Of a stretch of DNA of 64,000 bases, positions 30,688-42,185 are shown piece after piece. Numbering within the stretch: position 1 is the first letter of the stretch; every line of letters begins with the position of its first letter. The notes beneath the pieces are model-generated. The model made no database searches. It saw only the letters and a list, made by a program, of their open reading frames with translations, and was not told the DNA's origin. Source of the stretch: Schistocerca nitens (taxonomy: Eukaryota > Arthropoda > Insecta > Orthoptera > Acrididae); assembly GCF_023898315.1 (NCBI RefSeq), contig NC_064623.1, positions 20,853,640 through 20,917,639 on the forward strand, given 5' to 3'. The translations under genes were made by a program, and so were the position numbers.

Positions 30688-31986
30688 CAGGGTGTCCCAC
30701 TCAAACCTCCCTCATTTCAAAGACCCAGCAGGGAAAAACTACAGTAGGTACGACATTGAAAAATGCATCACATTGTACAGCATCTCAAAGAATTTATATT
30801 CACCCGTCAGAAGTGCCAACTATCGTCACCAGAGTGCAGCATGGTCGCGTGAAGTGAAAATGGCGAATCCACAGCAGCGCACGCAAGCAGTAATGTGGTT
30901 GCAGGAACAAAATCGCCGATTACTGTGCAAAGAAATTGTCGTCGTATGTACGAATGTGATCCACCTGATGTGCAAACAATTAGGGAATGGTACAGGAAGT
31001 TTCTGGCAACAGGAAGTGTTCTGAAACATTCTGGCGGTGCACGTTCTGCTGTTTCAGAAGAGACAGTGGAGGACATCAGACAAACGTTTCTCAGAAGCCC
31101 ACGTAAGTGAATCCGTCAAGCATTGCATCGTGTAGTTCACCAGCGTCTTCGTATGTGTGCTCAAAAAGTGCAAATTCCGCAACATCTGCCGCCAAACGAC
31201 AAACCACGCCGACAAAAATTAGCTGCGGATATGCTGCAGTGTATTGATACGGATGCCATCTTCCTGGAAAGATGTTTATTCTCGGAAGAGGCAACCTTTC
31301 ATCTATCAGGAAGGCTTAATAGGCATAACGTTCGGATTTGGGGTTCGCAAAATCCGCACGTTGTCATTGAACATGTTCGTGATAGCCCTAAACTAAACGT
31401 GTGCTGCAGGCTACTGCACGACGGGATTGTTGGACCGTTCTTCTTTGTGGAACAAACAGTGAATGGGTCAGTGTATCTGGACATACTGGAGCAGTTTGTT
31501 TAATCTCAGATACAAGACTTGCAACTTAACATCATTTTTTCAACAAGATGGAACCCCGCCGCATTGGTCGACGGCTGTTTGCAAGTTCCTGGATAGGAAA
31601 TTTCCCAGTCGTTGGATAGGACTCTGAGGACCCACTGCCTGGCCACCACGTTCACCTAATATTCGCCGCTTGATTTCTCCATGTGGGGATTCGTGAAGGA
31701 CCGCGCGAATGCGAGCAAAGTGGTCGACGTTCCTACGTTGCGACATCGTATCAGTAATGCGATTGCAACAATAAGAGGAAATGCTACAAAGAACTTGGCA
31801 AGAAATTGAATATAGACTCGATATTCTTCGTCCTACAAATGGTTCACATGTAGAGGTGTACTGATGATAAATAAATAAATTCTTTGAGATGCTCTACAAT
31901 GTGGTGCATTTTTCATTGTCGTATCTGCTGTAGTTTTTTTTTTTCCTGGGTATTTGAAATCAGGGTGGTTTGAGTGGGACACCCTG
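30688..31986 (+). mobile_element. IS630/mariner-like transposon with intact ends, dead transposase
   Basis: Inverted ends (CAGGGTGTCCCACTCAAACC at left; GGTTTGAGTGGGACACCCTG at right) are flanked by TA (30686-30687, 31987-31988). The transposase is split: 30895-31110 has VQTIREWYRKFLATGSVLKH and EETVEDIRQTFLRSPRK, then a stop; 31123-31503 has FSEEATFHLSGRLNRHNVRI, ENPHV-like, GPFFFVEQTVNGSVYLDIL; then, after a stop and a shift in a T-run, QQDGTPPHW and WPPRSPN. The first catalytic Asp of the family (SDEATF) reads Glu here and the third (RSPD) reads Asn. Part of the region after RSPRK is deleted. The ends could still be recognised in trans. Confidence 0.9.
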
Positions 31987-31999
31987 TATTATATACACG

Positions 32000-32430
32000 A
32001 AACTAAATGAATATATTGATTGTTAACGGTATATACATGTACAGGAGACCCTCGAGTTTGTGTCACACCCCGTTAGCACTCAATATGTCCGCCATTGCGA
32101 ATGCGGCATATGCCATACCTGGCATCCATGTTGTGGCACGCAGCGTTTCTGGAGTGCTTTGGTGGAAGCCCGCTGTATCTGTCTCCAATATGTCAGCCAG
32201 ATTATGTGGTCTTGGTGCATAACGTGTCGACGCAGCACCACAAAAAAAAATGCTGTCATTGAATATCAAGTTTAATTACGATATTTCAGAGCCTGCGTTG
32301 TTCAGAAATACGATCGGAATTTCCTTCGGACAAGCAACTGCAATATCGTATTTATCTGCCGACTCCGGGCAAGCGACCTTCAATTTAAATGTCTCGCCTG
32401 AACGGGAATATACATATGAATGTACGAGCA
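32000..32430. other. Unassigned sequence
   Basis: Three short overlapping open frames with Cys/His/Trp residues show no recognised motif. I do not call a gene. Confidence 0.3.
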
Positions 32431-32435
32431 CTGGT

Positions 32436-32615
32436 TGTTGACAAATGGCTGACGAAACATAGTAGTTTGAATCTGGCTGGAGTTGTGCACGGACAGCCTA
32501 AACTGGAAATCCGGGTTCGAGTCCCATTCTGGCCCAAATTTTCACTGTCGTCATTCCATTATACATCTGATAGTTGTCCATATTCGCAAAAGCGAATACG
32601 TTTCATGTATCTGGT
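32436..32615 (+). repeat. Decayed tRNA-derived SINE (fourth family)
   Basis: A box B-like GGGTTCGAGTCCC (32514-32526) preceded by a degraded head, followed by a body I recognise from grasshopper repeats (AAATTTTCACTGTCGTCATT, CCATTATACATCTGAT, CATATTCGCAAAAGCGAATA). The body differs from families A, C and G. Confidence 0.55.
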
Positions 32616-32705
32616 TTAATTGTTCGAGCACTATGAGACCCCCTTGTAGTGCACCGTCATTTTGTTAACAGATAATACTGTCCAATATCCCAGCTTGCTG
32701 TAACT

Positions 32706-33395
32706 GAACGACCACATACTAGTAGCTCATGTCAAGGTAATCGGTAGCACTAACAGTGTCCTCCGTAAAAAATAATGGATGAAAAACCTTTTGGTGGGTC
32801 ACCCCGCACTAGACACTCACTTCGGGGCTGGCTCTTTCGAGTTCGTACGAGACATGCGAATTCTCGGTTCCCCACATGATGCGTGCTGACTCGGCCAGTC
32901 ACATGAACTGTGGTTTTGTCCGTGAAAATCCATCGTTTTAACCCCTTGTCGTCCGCTTCCTGCCGCTCACACACCGCCTAAACGAACTGGAGCAGAGCGG
33001 CGTCATTCAGCTGTGTCAGCGCTTGAGTGCGCTGAATACGGTACGGATACACGTCGAGGTACTGTCTGACAACCCTCCGACATGGTGTATCCAGCTCTGC
33101 TGACAAGCGGCGCAGTGGCTTGTGGACTCTGAGTCACGCCTTGTCAAATACCTGCCGCCTCCTCCTCCTTCCGCCTCTGTGAGGCATCTGCAGTCCATGT
33201 TCGAAGAACACGTCGTACCATTTAAGAATGCGATGGACGTACTTAACGTTGTGGTGACGTCTAAATGCTCACTGGGACTCTACGATACCATATGACACAC
33301 GGTGAGCGCGTACTTGTGGCATAACGACCTTTTCCAGATAACCATCGGGGCACACTTTGAGCGCTTTTCCCACCTGCTGGCAAAGTGTTTCTAAC
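32706..33395 (-). pseudogene. IS630/mariner-like transposase remnant
   Basis: The minus strand reads LKRWIFTDKTTVHVTGRVST (32750-32974), where relatives have FSDEATFHVTGKVN, so the first catalytic Asp-Glu is TDK. Upstream pieces at 33016-33198 (LTRRDSESTSHCAACQQSW, CIRTVFSALKR) fit the segment between the DNA-binding and catalytic domains. Frames are broken and the C-terminal half is lost. The hAT element at 33409 inserted at its edge. Confidence 0.6.
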
Positions 33396-33408
33396 ATCTA
33401 GTGTTTGT

Positions 33409-34946
33409 TAGAGTTGTGGCGATTCGTGAATGAGTCGTTCATTTGAACGACTCTAAATAAAGAATCGTAAGAATCGAATCGTGATACGGACGAATCGTCG
33501 TTCAAAAGAATCGTAAGAACGATTGCGTGTTTCCGAGTCGTGACGATTCCAAGTTCCAACGATTCATCGATTCTTAGTACGCTATGCTTCGAAGGAACCT
33601 TCCGAATCATGCCGAGTCGTGCCGAATGATTACGACCGCCAGATGGCAGTCAAGTGGAGGATGCGTGTGAACAAAGGAGCTCGGAAGGAACAAACGAAGT
33701 TTGTGGGCCGTACTATTACTCGTGAAAACCAAGCTATGTAGTGCACATGCGCGAATTCGTATCGTCCTACGTTTTTCTGTGCTCTTTCCAATTCCACAGC
33801 ATCTTATATTTCACAATAAAGCAACTGTCAGCCCTCACATACTGCAAATTTAGCTTAACTTTTGTTTCGTCGAAATACAAAGCATAGGTATTTTGCTTTT
33901 AATTTGTCTGAGAACTTGCTTCTGCCACTACTATTTATGTGAGAAGACGACATACATCTAAAGTGTAGGATACAATCGCATACAGCGACATTACTTCACT
34001 GCTAATTTGCTAATTCTGCTAGTTCCACCAGTGCCGCCACTAAATGGCTGTCGAACTAGACCAATATTACAGAGCCTATATAGAGAGAATGTAGGCTCTC
34101 TAACCATTACCTTTATTAGCGGATCGCCGTGTAATACCGTCTTGAAACAAAAGCTTTTTAATTAATAATTTCAAGTTCGAGTTTTCGAAAGTTATCGTGT
34201 TCAGATTCATATTAAATTTTAGTGAAGTAATGTCGCTGTATAGATTGAATCCTATTGTCGCCTTCTCACGCAAATAGTAGTGACAGCGGCAAGTTCTCAG
34301 ACAAATTAAAAGCATAATACCTATGCTTTGTATTTAGAAGAAATGAAAGTTAAGCTAAATTTGCTGTGTGGGATGGCTGTCAGCTGCGTTATGAATTACA
34401 AGGGTGATGATGTGGACTTCGAAAAACATCTTAGCACAGAAAAACTTAGGATAATATGAGCCAAACCACGTCTGCCTTACTGCTAGATTTTGTTACTATA
34501 AAACAGACGTCTGTAGTTAGATACGTTCAAGCCACACAACCAAACTGGCCTACCACGTAATTTTGCACCACCTTCCACACAAATCGACTCCTCTTTCCTG
34601 GCACACTGAAATAAAACAATAGATGCAATCAAATCAAACGTGACCTTTCAACAATTAAGGCATTACACGTATAAATCGAGAATCACACTTGTGACGTCAT
34701 ATGCATGTTTACTCACAAATAAACTATTTTTGACATATCTTATCATGACAGTTCGATTCTAACCCCATTGACAATTTTAGACATGTCCTGCCATCTGTGA
34801 GTAAGATGTAGAACGTTTCGCATTCCGTAAGAATCGTGCCATCGCAGACTAGAATGAATCGTGAACGAATCATAGGAATCGATTCGCAATGTGAGATTGA
34901 ATCGTAGGAATCGAATCGAGAACAAGAATCGTGTTGCCCAACTCTA
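33409..34946. mobile_element. Non-autonomous hAT-like foldback element
   Basis: A perfect 8-bp target duplication GTGTTTGT (33401-33408, 34947-34954) flanks terminal TAGAGTTG/CAACTCTA. Both subterminal regions are packed with GAATCG/CGATTC motifs (about 33421-33580 and 34845-34930), like the transposase-binding arrays of hAT elements. Inside, about 33758-34000 is the reverse complement of about 34218-34462 (TACAGCGACATTACTTCACT at left, AGTGAAGTAATGTCGCTGTA at right), so the element can fold on itself. No transposase frame is present. The 8-bp duplication and TAG start support hAT; movement would need a transposase from elsewhere. Confidence 0.85.
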
Positions 34947-34959
34947 GTGTTTGTGCTAG

Positions 34960-35185
34960 GAACTACGTGCCATCGGCTTATCCCTGAAATCATGACCACA
35001 TATTATTAACTCCATTCATTTGCAGAGACATGTTTATAAACGATAATATACATATTTTCTGTTAAGACCGACTGCGAGAAAGAAAATGCCTCCAACAAAA
35101 ATTGTATACAAAATAAAGAGCTGTTTCGTTTTCTGCCTCGCCGTCAGTTTTACAAAAAAGTTTGTATTTATAGCTTATCGGAATA
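34960..35185. other. Spacer between hAT and Tc1 elements
   Basis: No feature recognised. Confidence 0.4.
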
Positions 35186-35187
35186 TA

Positions 35188-36617
35188 CACTAAGTGATCA
35201 AAAGTATCCGGACACCTGGCTGAAAATGGCTTACAAGTTCGTGGCGCCCCTCCCTCGGTAATGCTGGAATTCAATATGGCTCAAAAATCGTTCAAATGGC
35301 TCTGAGCACTATGGGACTGAACTGCTGAGGTCATCAGTCCCCTAGAACTTAGAACTACTTAAACCTAACTTACCTAAGGACATCACACACATCCATGCCC
35401 GAGGCAGGATTCGAACGTGCGACCATAGAGGTCGCGCGGTTCCAAACTGAAGTACCTAGGACCGCTCGGCCACTACGGCCGGCGGAATTCAATATGGTGT
35501 TGGCCCACCCTTAGCGTTGATGACAGCTTCCACTCTCGCAGGCATACGTTCAATCAAATACTGGGGAACGGCAGCCCATTCTTCAGGGAGTGATGATGTT
35601 CGGTGACGCCTGGCATGAAGTCGGCGTTCCAAAACATCCCGAAGGTGTTCTATAGGATTCACGTGAGGACTCTGTGCAGGCCAGTCCATTACAGGGATGT
35701 TATTGTCGTGTAACCACTGCGCCACAGGCTGTGCGCTATGAACAGGTGCTCGATCTTGTTCAAAGATGCAATCGCCATCCCCGAATTGCTCTTCAACAGT
35801 GGGAAGCAAGAAGGTGCTTAAAACATCAATGTAGGCTTGTGATGTGATACTGCCACGCAAATCAACAAGGGGTGCAAGTCCCCTCCATGAAAAGCACGAC
35901 CACACCATAACACCAACGCCTCAGAATATTACTGTTGGCACTATACACGCTGGCAGATGATGTTCACCGGGAATTCGCCATACCCACAACCTGCCATCGC
36001 ATCGCCACATTCTGTACCGTGATTCGTCACTCCACACAACGTTTTTCCACTGTTCAATCGTCCAATGTTTACGCTCCTTACAGCAAGCGAGGCGTCGTTT
36101 GGCATTTACCGGCGTGATGTGTGGCTTATGAGCAGCCGCTCGACCATCAAATCCAATTTTTCTCACCTCCCGCCCGTCGTAGTACTTGCAGTGGATCTTG
36201 ATGCAGTTTGGAATTCTTGTGTGATAGTCGGGATAGATGTCTGCCTATTACACATTACGACCCTCTTCAACTGTCGGCGGTCTCTGTCAGTCAACAGACG
36301 AGGTCGGCCTGTACGCTGTTGTGCTGTACGTGTCCCTTCACGTTTCCACTTCACTATCACATCGGAAACAGCAGACCTGGGGATGTTTAGGAGTCTGGAA
36401 ACCTCGCTTACAGACGCAGGACACAAGTGAGACCCAATCACGTGACCACGTTCGAAGTCCGTGAGTTCCGTGGAGCGCCCCATTCTGCACTCTCACGACG
36501 TCTAATGGCTACTGAGGTCGCTGATATGGAGTACCTGGCAGTAGGTGGCAGCACAATGCACCTAATACGAAAAACGTATGTTTTTGGGTGTGTCCGGATA
36601 CTTTTGATCATGTAGTG
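35188..36617 (-). mobile_element. Tc1-like transposon, complete ends, frameshifted transposase
   Basis: Ends share GATCAAAAGTATCCGGACAC in inverted orientation and lie between TA dinucleotides (35186-35187, 36618-36619). On the minus strand, 36163-36483 encodes the DNA-binding domain (LTDFERGHVIGSHLCPASVS, VIVKWKREGT, GRPRLLTDRDRRQLKR). 35921-36166 holds the first catalytic Asp (VVWSDESRYRMW). 35489-35908 holds the second (EQDRAPVHSA, relatives QDNAPxH) and the Glu (WPAQSPHVNPIEHL). The three acidic residues are thus preserved, but the frame shifts between the pieces and a SINE lies near the 3' end. The youngest-looking Tc1 in the window. Confidence 0.92.
35280..35483 (-). repeat. tRNA-derived SINE (family A) inside Tc1
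   Basis: Full-length in reverse, flanked by a perfect 14-bp duplication GGAATTCAATATGG (35266-35279, 35484-35497). It postdates the Tc1 insertion. Confidence 0.96.
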
Positions 36618-36856
36618 TAATTAGAATAGTGCTGCAGAATGTGAATGTTCCGAAATTTTGTAATGCTATCCATTCTAAGATGAAAACTATGCGGAATACT
36701 CTGAACCTACTATCGTCGCAGTTCCTGCAGCTGTGGGGGTGTCTCTCGTTCCCCATACACAAGTGATCCTAACCTATTTACTCATTCATTGTAAGCGAAT
36801 TCAATTCCCAATGAAGGTTTAGTTTGCAGTAACAATAAACAAGGCACACAAGGGGT

Positions 36857-37175
36857 TGGGGGGGGGGGGGGGGGGGGGCAAGCGACGGACGGAGAGGGTC
36901 CGAAGAAACGGACAAAGAGTGGAGGAGGAAGAGATGGAGAGAGGAGGAGGAGGAGGAGGAGGAGGAGGAGGAGGAGGAGGAGGAGGAGGAGGAAGACGAG
37001 ATGGACAGAGTAGGGTAGGTAGGTGATGTAGAGGGAGGATGAGGCAGTGAGCAGGAGGAGCAGGAAGTGGGCAGACACAAGGGGAGAAGGAAATCTCCTT
37101 CTCCCCATAGGATGCAGAACCGGGCTCATGGTCGGAAAGAGAGGTAAGAGGAGGAGGAGGAGGAGGAGGAGAGAA
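36857..37175. repeat. Poly-G tract and (GGA)n microsatellites
   Basis: A run of about 20 G lies at 36859-36878, then a GA-rich stretch with (GGA)n at about 36941-36995 and again at about 37147-37170. Minus-strand frames here (poly-Pro, poly-Ser and poly-Leu) are artefacts of the tract. The G-run could form a quadruplex. Confidence 0.95.
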
Positions 37176-37266
37176 GGAGTTTAGAATATGTATCCAATTC
37201 CCATTCACATTTACCAACTGCGAAGCACTGCCGTGATACCTAGTAGGATACAAAATAGATGAGATA

Positions 37267-39419
37267 CACTGATGAAAAAAAACACAACACCAAAAACTAT
37301 TCATGTGGAGTTATGAGATTCTGGGACTGCATTCGTCTAGGTACCATATTTAAGTGATCAATATTCCAAGATCACAGGTTAATGTGAAGGCGAGAAAAGC
37401 CATTGCAAATGTGAAATGCTGGTACGTTAATAACTGGTGTAACCTCCAAAATGTCGAATGTAAGCATGCAAACGTGCATGCATTGTGTTGTAGAGGTGCT
37501 AGATGTCAAGTTGTGGGATGGAGTTCGATGCCTGTTGCAATTGGTCAGTCAATACATGGATGTTTAACACTGTTTGCGGATGATGCTGCAGTTGTCCTCC
37601 GATGATGTGCTCGACGGGGGACAGGTACGGTGATCGAGGATGTCAAGGCAACGCATGGACACTCTGAAGAGCATGTTGGGTTACAACAGTGGTAGGTGGG
37701 CGAGCAGTATCCTAGAGAGGAAACACCCCATGGAATGCTGTTGGCTGGTTGACTCAGGGCAGGGGGCCAAACATAGAGGTCATCGGTCCCTGGAATGCAG
37801 TTCATTAATGGCGGCAGAACAGGTCACATCACCAAACAGATGTAAAGCTTTGTACTCAGGGTGGGTGGGATAACCACGAGTGTGCTCCTGCGACCATATG
37901 AAATCACACTCCAGGCCGTAACTCCAGTGTGTCCAGCACGCAGACAGGTTGGTTGCAGTCCTTCAACGGGCCTCCTCCTAACCAACACACGGCCATCGAC
38001 GGCACTGAGGGAGCATCTCCTATCGTTAGAAAACACAACAGACCTCCACCATCCGACCTAGCTTGACACCACTGAAGTCGCAATCGGCGTGTGGTGTGCG
38101 TACTGTAAGACCTTCGGTACACACAGCATCAGATTATTTGACTTGTCGCTCTAACGAAGTAGGCGAGTGTCAGCAATATGTCTCGTGGTCTTATCGTGGC
38201 GTGTTTATCTTCTGCCGTTAGGTGAGACGATAGAAATGCCACTTGCACGCTTAGAGTAGCAGATTGACGGTGACCAACTGTAAACAGTTTCACACACATT
38301 TATTAAAATAATAACAAGCATAAAAATAACTTAACTTGGTTCTGGATGCTATTTACAATTGATAATCTGAAGTTCCTTTGGTCTTGGTACGTTAATCTTA
38401 TTCTCACATATCTCTGATACTTGACAAAAGTGTCTATACCTTTATCTTCATGGCTATGTACAGGAATATGATAATCTTATTAGGCGCAGACTGAAACTTT
38501 ACTGTAGACTAATGCAGACTAGTGCAGACTGACTAATCGGAGGTCTGTACACTCGTTATAATACCTCGAGCGTTCAGGTATCACTGCGCGAGTGTGATCC
38601 GCGAGGAGAAAAGGTTCTACGTTAGCAGCAATCTCATTGGCTGCGTTACATATTAATACGTGGATCGGTGGAAGCAGAATTTGGTCCGTCTCTAAGACAG
38701 CGCCATCTCGTAGTGCGGAGACGGACGAGCGCTGCGCCTGCGCTGTTGTGCTTAGCGGGGCGCGCTCTAGTGGGAAAGTTGTGTACGCGCTGACTACGCG
38801 GAACTATGTACACAACACGGCGGTAGTTTGGGATCGTTGGAATGCACGTTAAAGATTGTCTTGGCCGCAGCTGCCCTTTAAATAACCAATTTGTAACAGT
38901 TCGTTGTCTCACTCTGGTGGCACCTGCTTCAACTGCAGTGCAACGCACCAGAACCACTCGCTGAACACGATGGTCTTCCCTCTCGGTAGTGCCACGTTGC
39001 CGTCCCGAGTCCGGTGTTCATGCGCCCGTATATGCTCGTGATTACCTCTGTCAGCAGGCATGTACAGTAGCTACATTCCAGCAGAATCGCAGAAGAAACG
39101 TCAAGCTTCTTGTAGTCGTATTACACTATCTCGCCCAAACTCGATGAGGTGTTGATAATGGCGTCGTTGTCACCTTACAGGCATTGTTAACTAACATCGA
39201 CTCACCACGTCCAATCTCAACGGTGATTAGTGCTCACGGTCGTTACAGAGTGTACACAAGTCAGGCCTGATTTGTATCGTCGTAGTGGTGCTATTAGTGC
39301 CACTCCTACGCGACTGGAGCGGAACTGGAACAGATGTCATCTTTCAGATGTAGAAACGCGCCTAGCAAAGTTTATTTCGCACAGCTCCCTCTTGTCGTGG
39401 CGATTTTTTTCCGTCAGTG
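37267..39419 (-). mobile_element. Tc1-like transposon with an inserted segment
   Basis: Ends CACTGATGAAAAAAAACACA and (reverse) CACTGACGGAAAAAAATCGC are flanked by TA (37265-37266, 39420-39421). The minus strand has FSNDRRCSLSAVDGRVLVRR (37824-38036), where relatives have FSDESRFSLSAVDGRV, then HTGVTAWSVISYGRRST, then LSQPANSIPWGVSSLG and ECPCVALTSS. The first catalytic Asp-Glu is lost (SND). At 2153 bp it is longer than ordinary Tc1 elements. The excess is foreign sequence around 38160-38900. Confidence 0.8.
38200..38900. other. Inserted segment inside Tc1, possibly an LTR remnant
   Basis: Tc1-type coding similarity stops after about 38130 and resumes near the right end. The middle has an antisense AATAAA-like tract (TTTATTAAAATAATAAC, 38300-38316) and a GC-rich half (38680-38830). 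It could be a solo LTR, but I found no TG...CA ends with a target duplication, so the class is unproven. Confidence 0.3.
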
Positions 39420-39424
39420 TAGAC

Positions 39425-40063
39425 AGAGTCGCGCGTGATACGGTGGCCGATGCGCAGTGAACAGTTTACGTACAAAGCCCTGGGCGAGTTCATTCGTCAG
39501 GTCAAAAGACTAGGCCGACAGTGTTTGCCCCCTTCCGGCGAGAGGGCGATCACAGAATCGCGGCGCACGCCTTGTAATCTTTGTCAAACGATTTTACAGA
39601 ATCTATTCTGCAAAAAAAAAAAATCATTTTTGTCTTACTTGAAGCTTTATGTGTCAGCTTCACGATGATGTGCCCGTCTTTCGTTACTGGTCATAGTTAA
39701 TGTGATATTTAGGTACGTGAAAGTAAGACGCAGCGTGAAATTCGAAATGTTTGCAATCAAAAATGGGGGTTGCTATGATTTTGCGGTTGGTGCATATTAC
39801 ATATGTTGCTGTGTATGAAACTTAGCTGACATGTTGAATTTTTCGTTAGACTTGGGTGGAGACCTCACTGGTCACCAGTCTCGAGAAAATTGATATGACG
39901 TAATGCACTCATTTGCGCTCGCGAGTGCCAACAATAAAGCCAGAGCGAAATAGCCACAACATTCCTCACGCCCAATAAATGGTTTGAGATATCGAAATGT
40001 GATTTCGTGAAACGATAGAATACAAAGACGAGAGTATTTTTCCATATGGTTATTATGCAAAAC
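39425..40063. other. Unassigned sequence
   Basis: No gene or known repeat recognised. Confidence 0.35.
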
Positions 40064-40075
40064 TTCATTGTCGCA

Positions 40076-40276
40076 GCCGGCCTGAGTGGCAGTGCGGTTC
40101 TAGGCGCTACAGTCTAGAGCCGAGCGACCGCTACGGTCGCAGGTTCGAATCCTGCCTCGGGCATGGATGTGTGTGATGTCCTTAGGTTAGTTAGGTTTAA
40201 GTAGTTCTAAGTTCTAGGGGACTGATGACCTCAGAAGTTAAGTCGCATAGTGCTCAGAGCCATTTGAACCATTTTT
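40076..40276 (+). repeat. tRNA-derived SINE (family A)
   Basis: GCCGGCCTGAGTGGCAGTGC, GGTCGCAGGTTCGAATCCTG and tail GAGCCATTTGAACCATTTTT. Flanked by TTCATTGTCGCA (40064-40075) and TTCATTATTGCA (40277-40288), two mismatches. Confidence 0.95.
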
Positions 40277-40624
40277 TTCATTATTGCACAATTAAACTTT
40301 TTCGAGAAAAGAATGTAAGTTTTAAGAGCCATCATAGGTGGAGAAACAAAAAATGCTCTGAGTTTTGGAACTTCGTAAGTGAAGACATGGCACATTTATT
40401 TTTGCGCCAAGAATATGCCTTTTCATAAGCTACTGATCTTGCTTTTTCTCAGTCCCTTACTTAACAAACTACTGTTTCAGAATTCTGTCGCAGTTGCGTC
40501 TGCTCAACATGTTAGTGAGGCGACACTGTGCAAACTTTGCTGTGTTGTAGCAAAAGAAGCAAATTTTAACGTGGCAACAAGAGGAATGTGTAACTTTTAC
40601 TGGGAACTTGTCACTAATGAGGGG

Positions 40625-41811
40625 GGAAACTGGATAGAGGGATTGCAGAGGAGCAGTTCGGATTTAGAAGAGGAAACGGAACAAGAGACGCTATTGGCCT
40701 GCTAAGAATTAGAGGGGAAAGATATATGGAAAAGGGTAGAGAAACCTTTGCTGTTTTTATAGATTTAGAAAAGGCTTTTGACAGAGTTCAGTGGAACAAG
40801 CTGATGGATATCTTGAAGAGGAAAGGGGTCGATTGGAAAGAGAGACGACTGATACAGAATCTGTATTTACACCAGAAAGTAAGGATAAGGATTCGAAATG
40901 AAATATCAGAAGGAAGCAGCATTAAACGAGGTGTTAGACAAGGTTGTTGCCTTTCCCCACTGTTGTTTAACGTATACCTTGAAGAGATTATTGCGAAAAG
41001 CTTAGATGGGGAAAGAGGAATATGTATTGGTGGAAAGAGAATAGAATGTATAAGATTTGCTGATGACATGGTATTAGTGGCCAGAAAGTGAGCGGACAGT
41101 CAATAACATGCTGAAAGATCTGAATGAAGCTTGTGTGGAATATGGGATGCAAGTAAACACAGCAAAAACAAAGAGTATGGTCATCAGTACAAGACGCATA
41201 CTGTCCAATATTAAAATAGGACAATCTACCATTAGCCAAGTAAGTGAATTTAAATATCTCGGAAACACAATAACTGAAGACTTGAGATGTCACCAGGAGG
41301 TGAAAACTCGAACTGCCATAGCGAAGGAGGCATTCAACAGAAAGAGGAGACTCTTATGTGGCAAATTAGATAAAGGACTAAGGAAAAGGCTTGACAAATG
41401 TTTTGTCTGGAGTGTGGCACTACATGGGGCAGAAACATGGACACTGAGACGAGAGGATGAAAAAAGGTTAGAAGCATTTGAGATGTGGATGTGGAGGAGA
41501 ATGGAGAGAATAAGCTGGATGGAAAGAGTGAGTAATGAAAGAGTATTTGAAAGGGTTGGTGAGAGAAGATGTCTGCTGAAGGTTGTGAGAGAAAGGAAAA
41601 AGAACTGGTTGGGACATTCATTGAGAAGGGAGTGCTTGCTAGTAGATGCTTTGGAAGGATTGGTTTGTGGGAGAAGACTGAGAGGAAGAAGGAGATACAA
41701 GATGATAGACGACATAAAGGGAAGAGGAAACTATGCAGACCTGAAGAGGATGGCAGAAGGCTAGACAGCCTGGAGAACTACCATGTTAAAACCTGCCTTT
41801 TGGCAGAACAC

Positions 41812-41853
<42 letters not shown>

Positions 41854-41866
41854 CGACGATGACGAT
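40625..41866 (+). pseudogene. RTE-type LINE copy (family b) with GAT-repeat tail
   Basis: A 5'-truncated copy. It starts in an RT frame recoverable as EEQFGFRRGNGTRDAIGLLR (about 40650), then motif A (FIDLEKAFDRVQW), motif B (RQGCCLSPLLFN), motif C (IRFADDMVLVA), all catalytic positions present, to a break near 41090. It resumes at 41108-41764 with VEYGMQVNTAKTKSMV, FKYLGNTITED, VWSVALHGAETWTLRREDEK, FEMWMWRRMERISWM, WLGHSLRRE. After its stop comes a (GAT)n tract, typical of RTE elements, which end in short tandem repeats. One frameshift and truncation inactivate it; otherwise it is well preserved. Confidence 0.9.
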
Positions 41867-41868
41867 GA
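41812..41868. repeat. (GAT)n microsatellite, RTE tail
   Basis: About 16 trinucleotide units with a few GAC variants, joined directly to the 3' end of the RTE copy. Confidence 0.95.
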
Positions 41869-42185
41869 TGACACTAATGTCGCTTTTCTGAAAGTTACAG
41901 ATTGGTGACAGGCCAGACAAAAATAAATCGCTGGATTTGTTGCATTTTGGGTGGAATTCTTTTCAGATATTAACAAAAGCAGAGGTGACGGAGGTCTTTT
42001 TGTGTGGGCGTGGACGAGCTCCACTTGATATTTACAAAAAATGTTGGCGTAGGCTTCGGTTTGAACAGCACTTCCCCTCCAGCCCTCGGCATTTCCCCTG
42101 CAGCGTCTGCCCATAACCCCCACCACTACTGCTCCTTCCACACGTACCGTGGCGACTGCACATCTAACGGCCACCCCATTCCGTT

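Noticed and set aside
36778-37304. Proline-, serine- and leucine-rich open frames on the minus strand
   Set aside because: They come from the GGA and G tracts and are open in all three frames, so they reflect simple repeats, not a protein.
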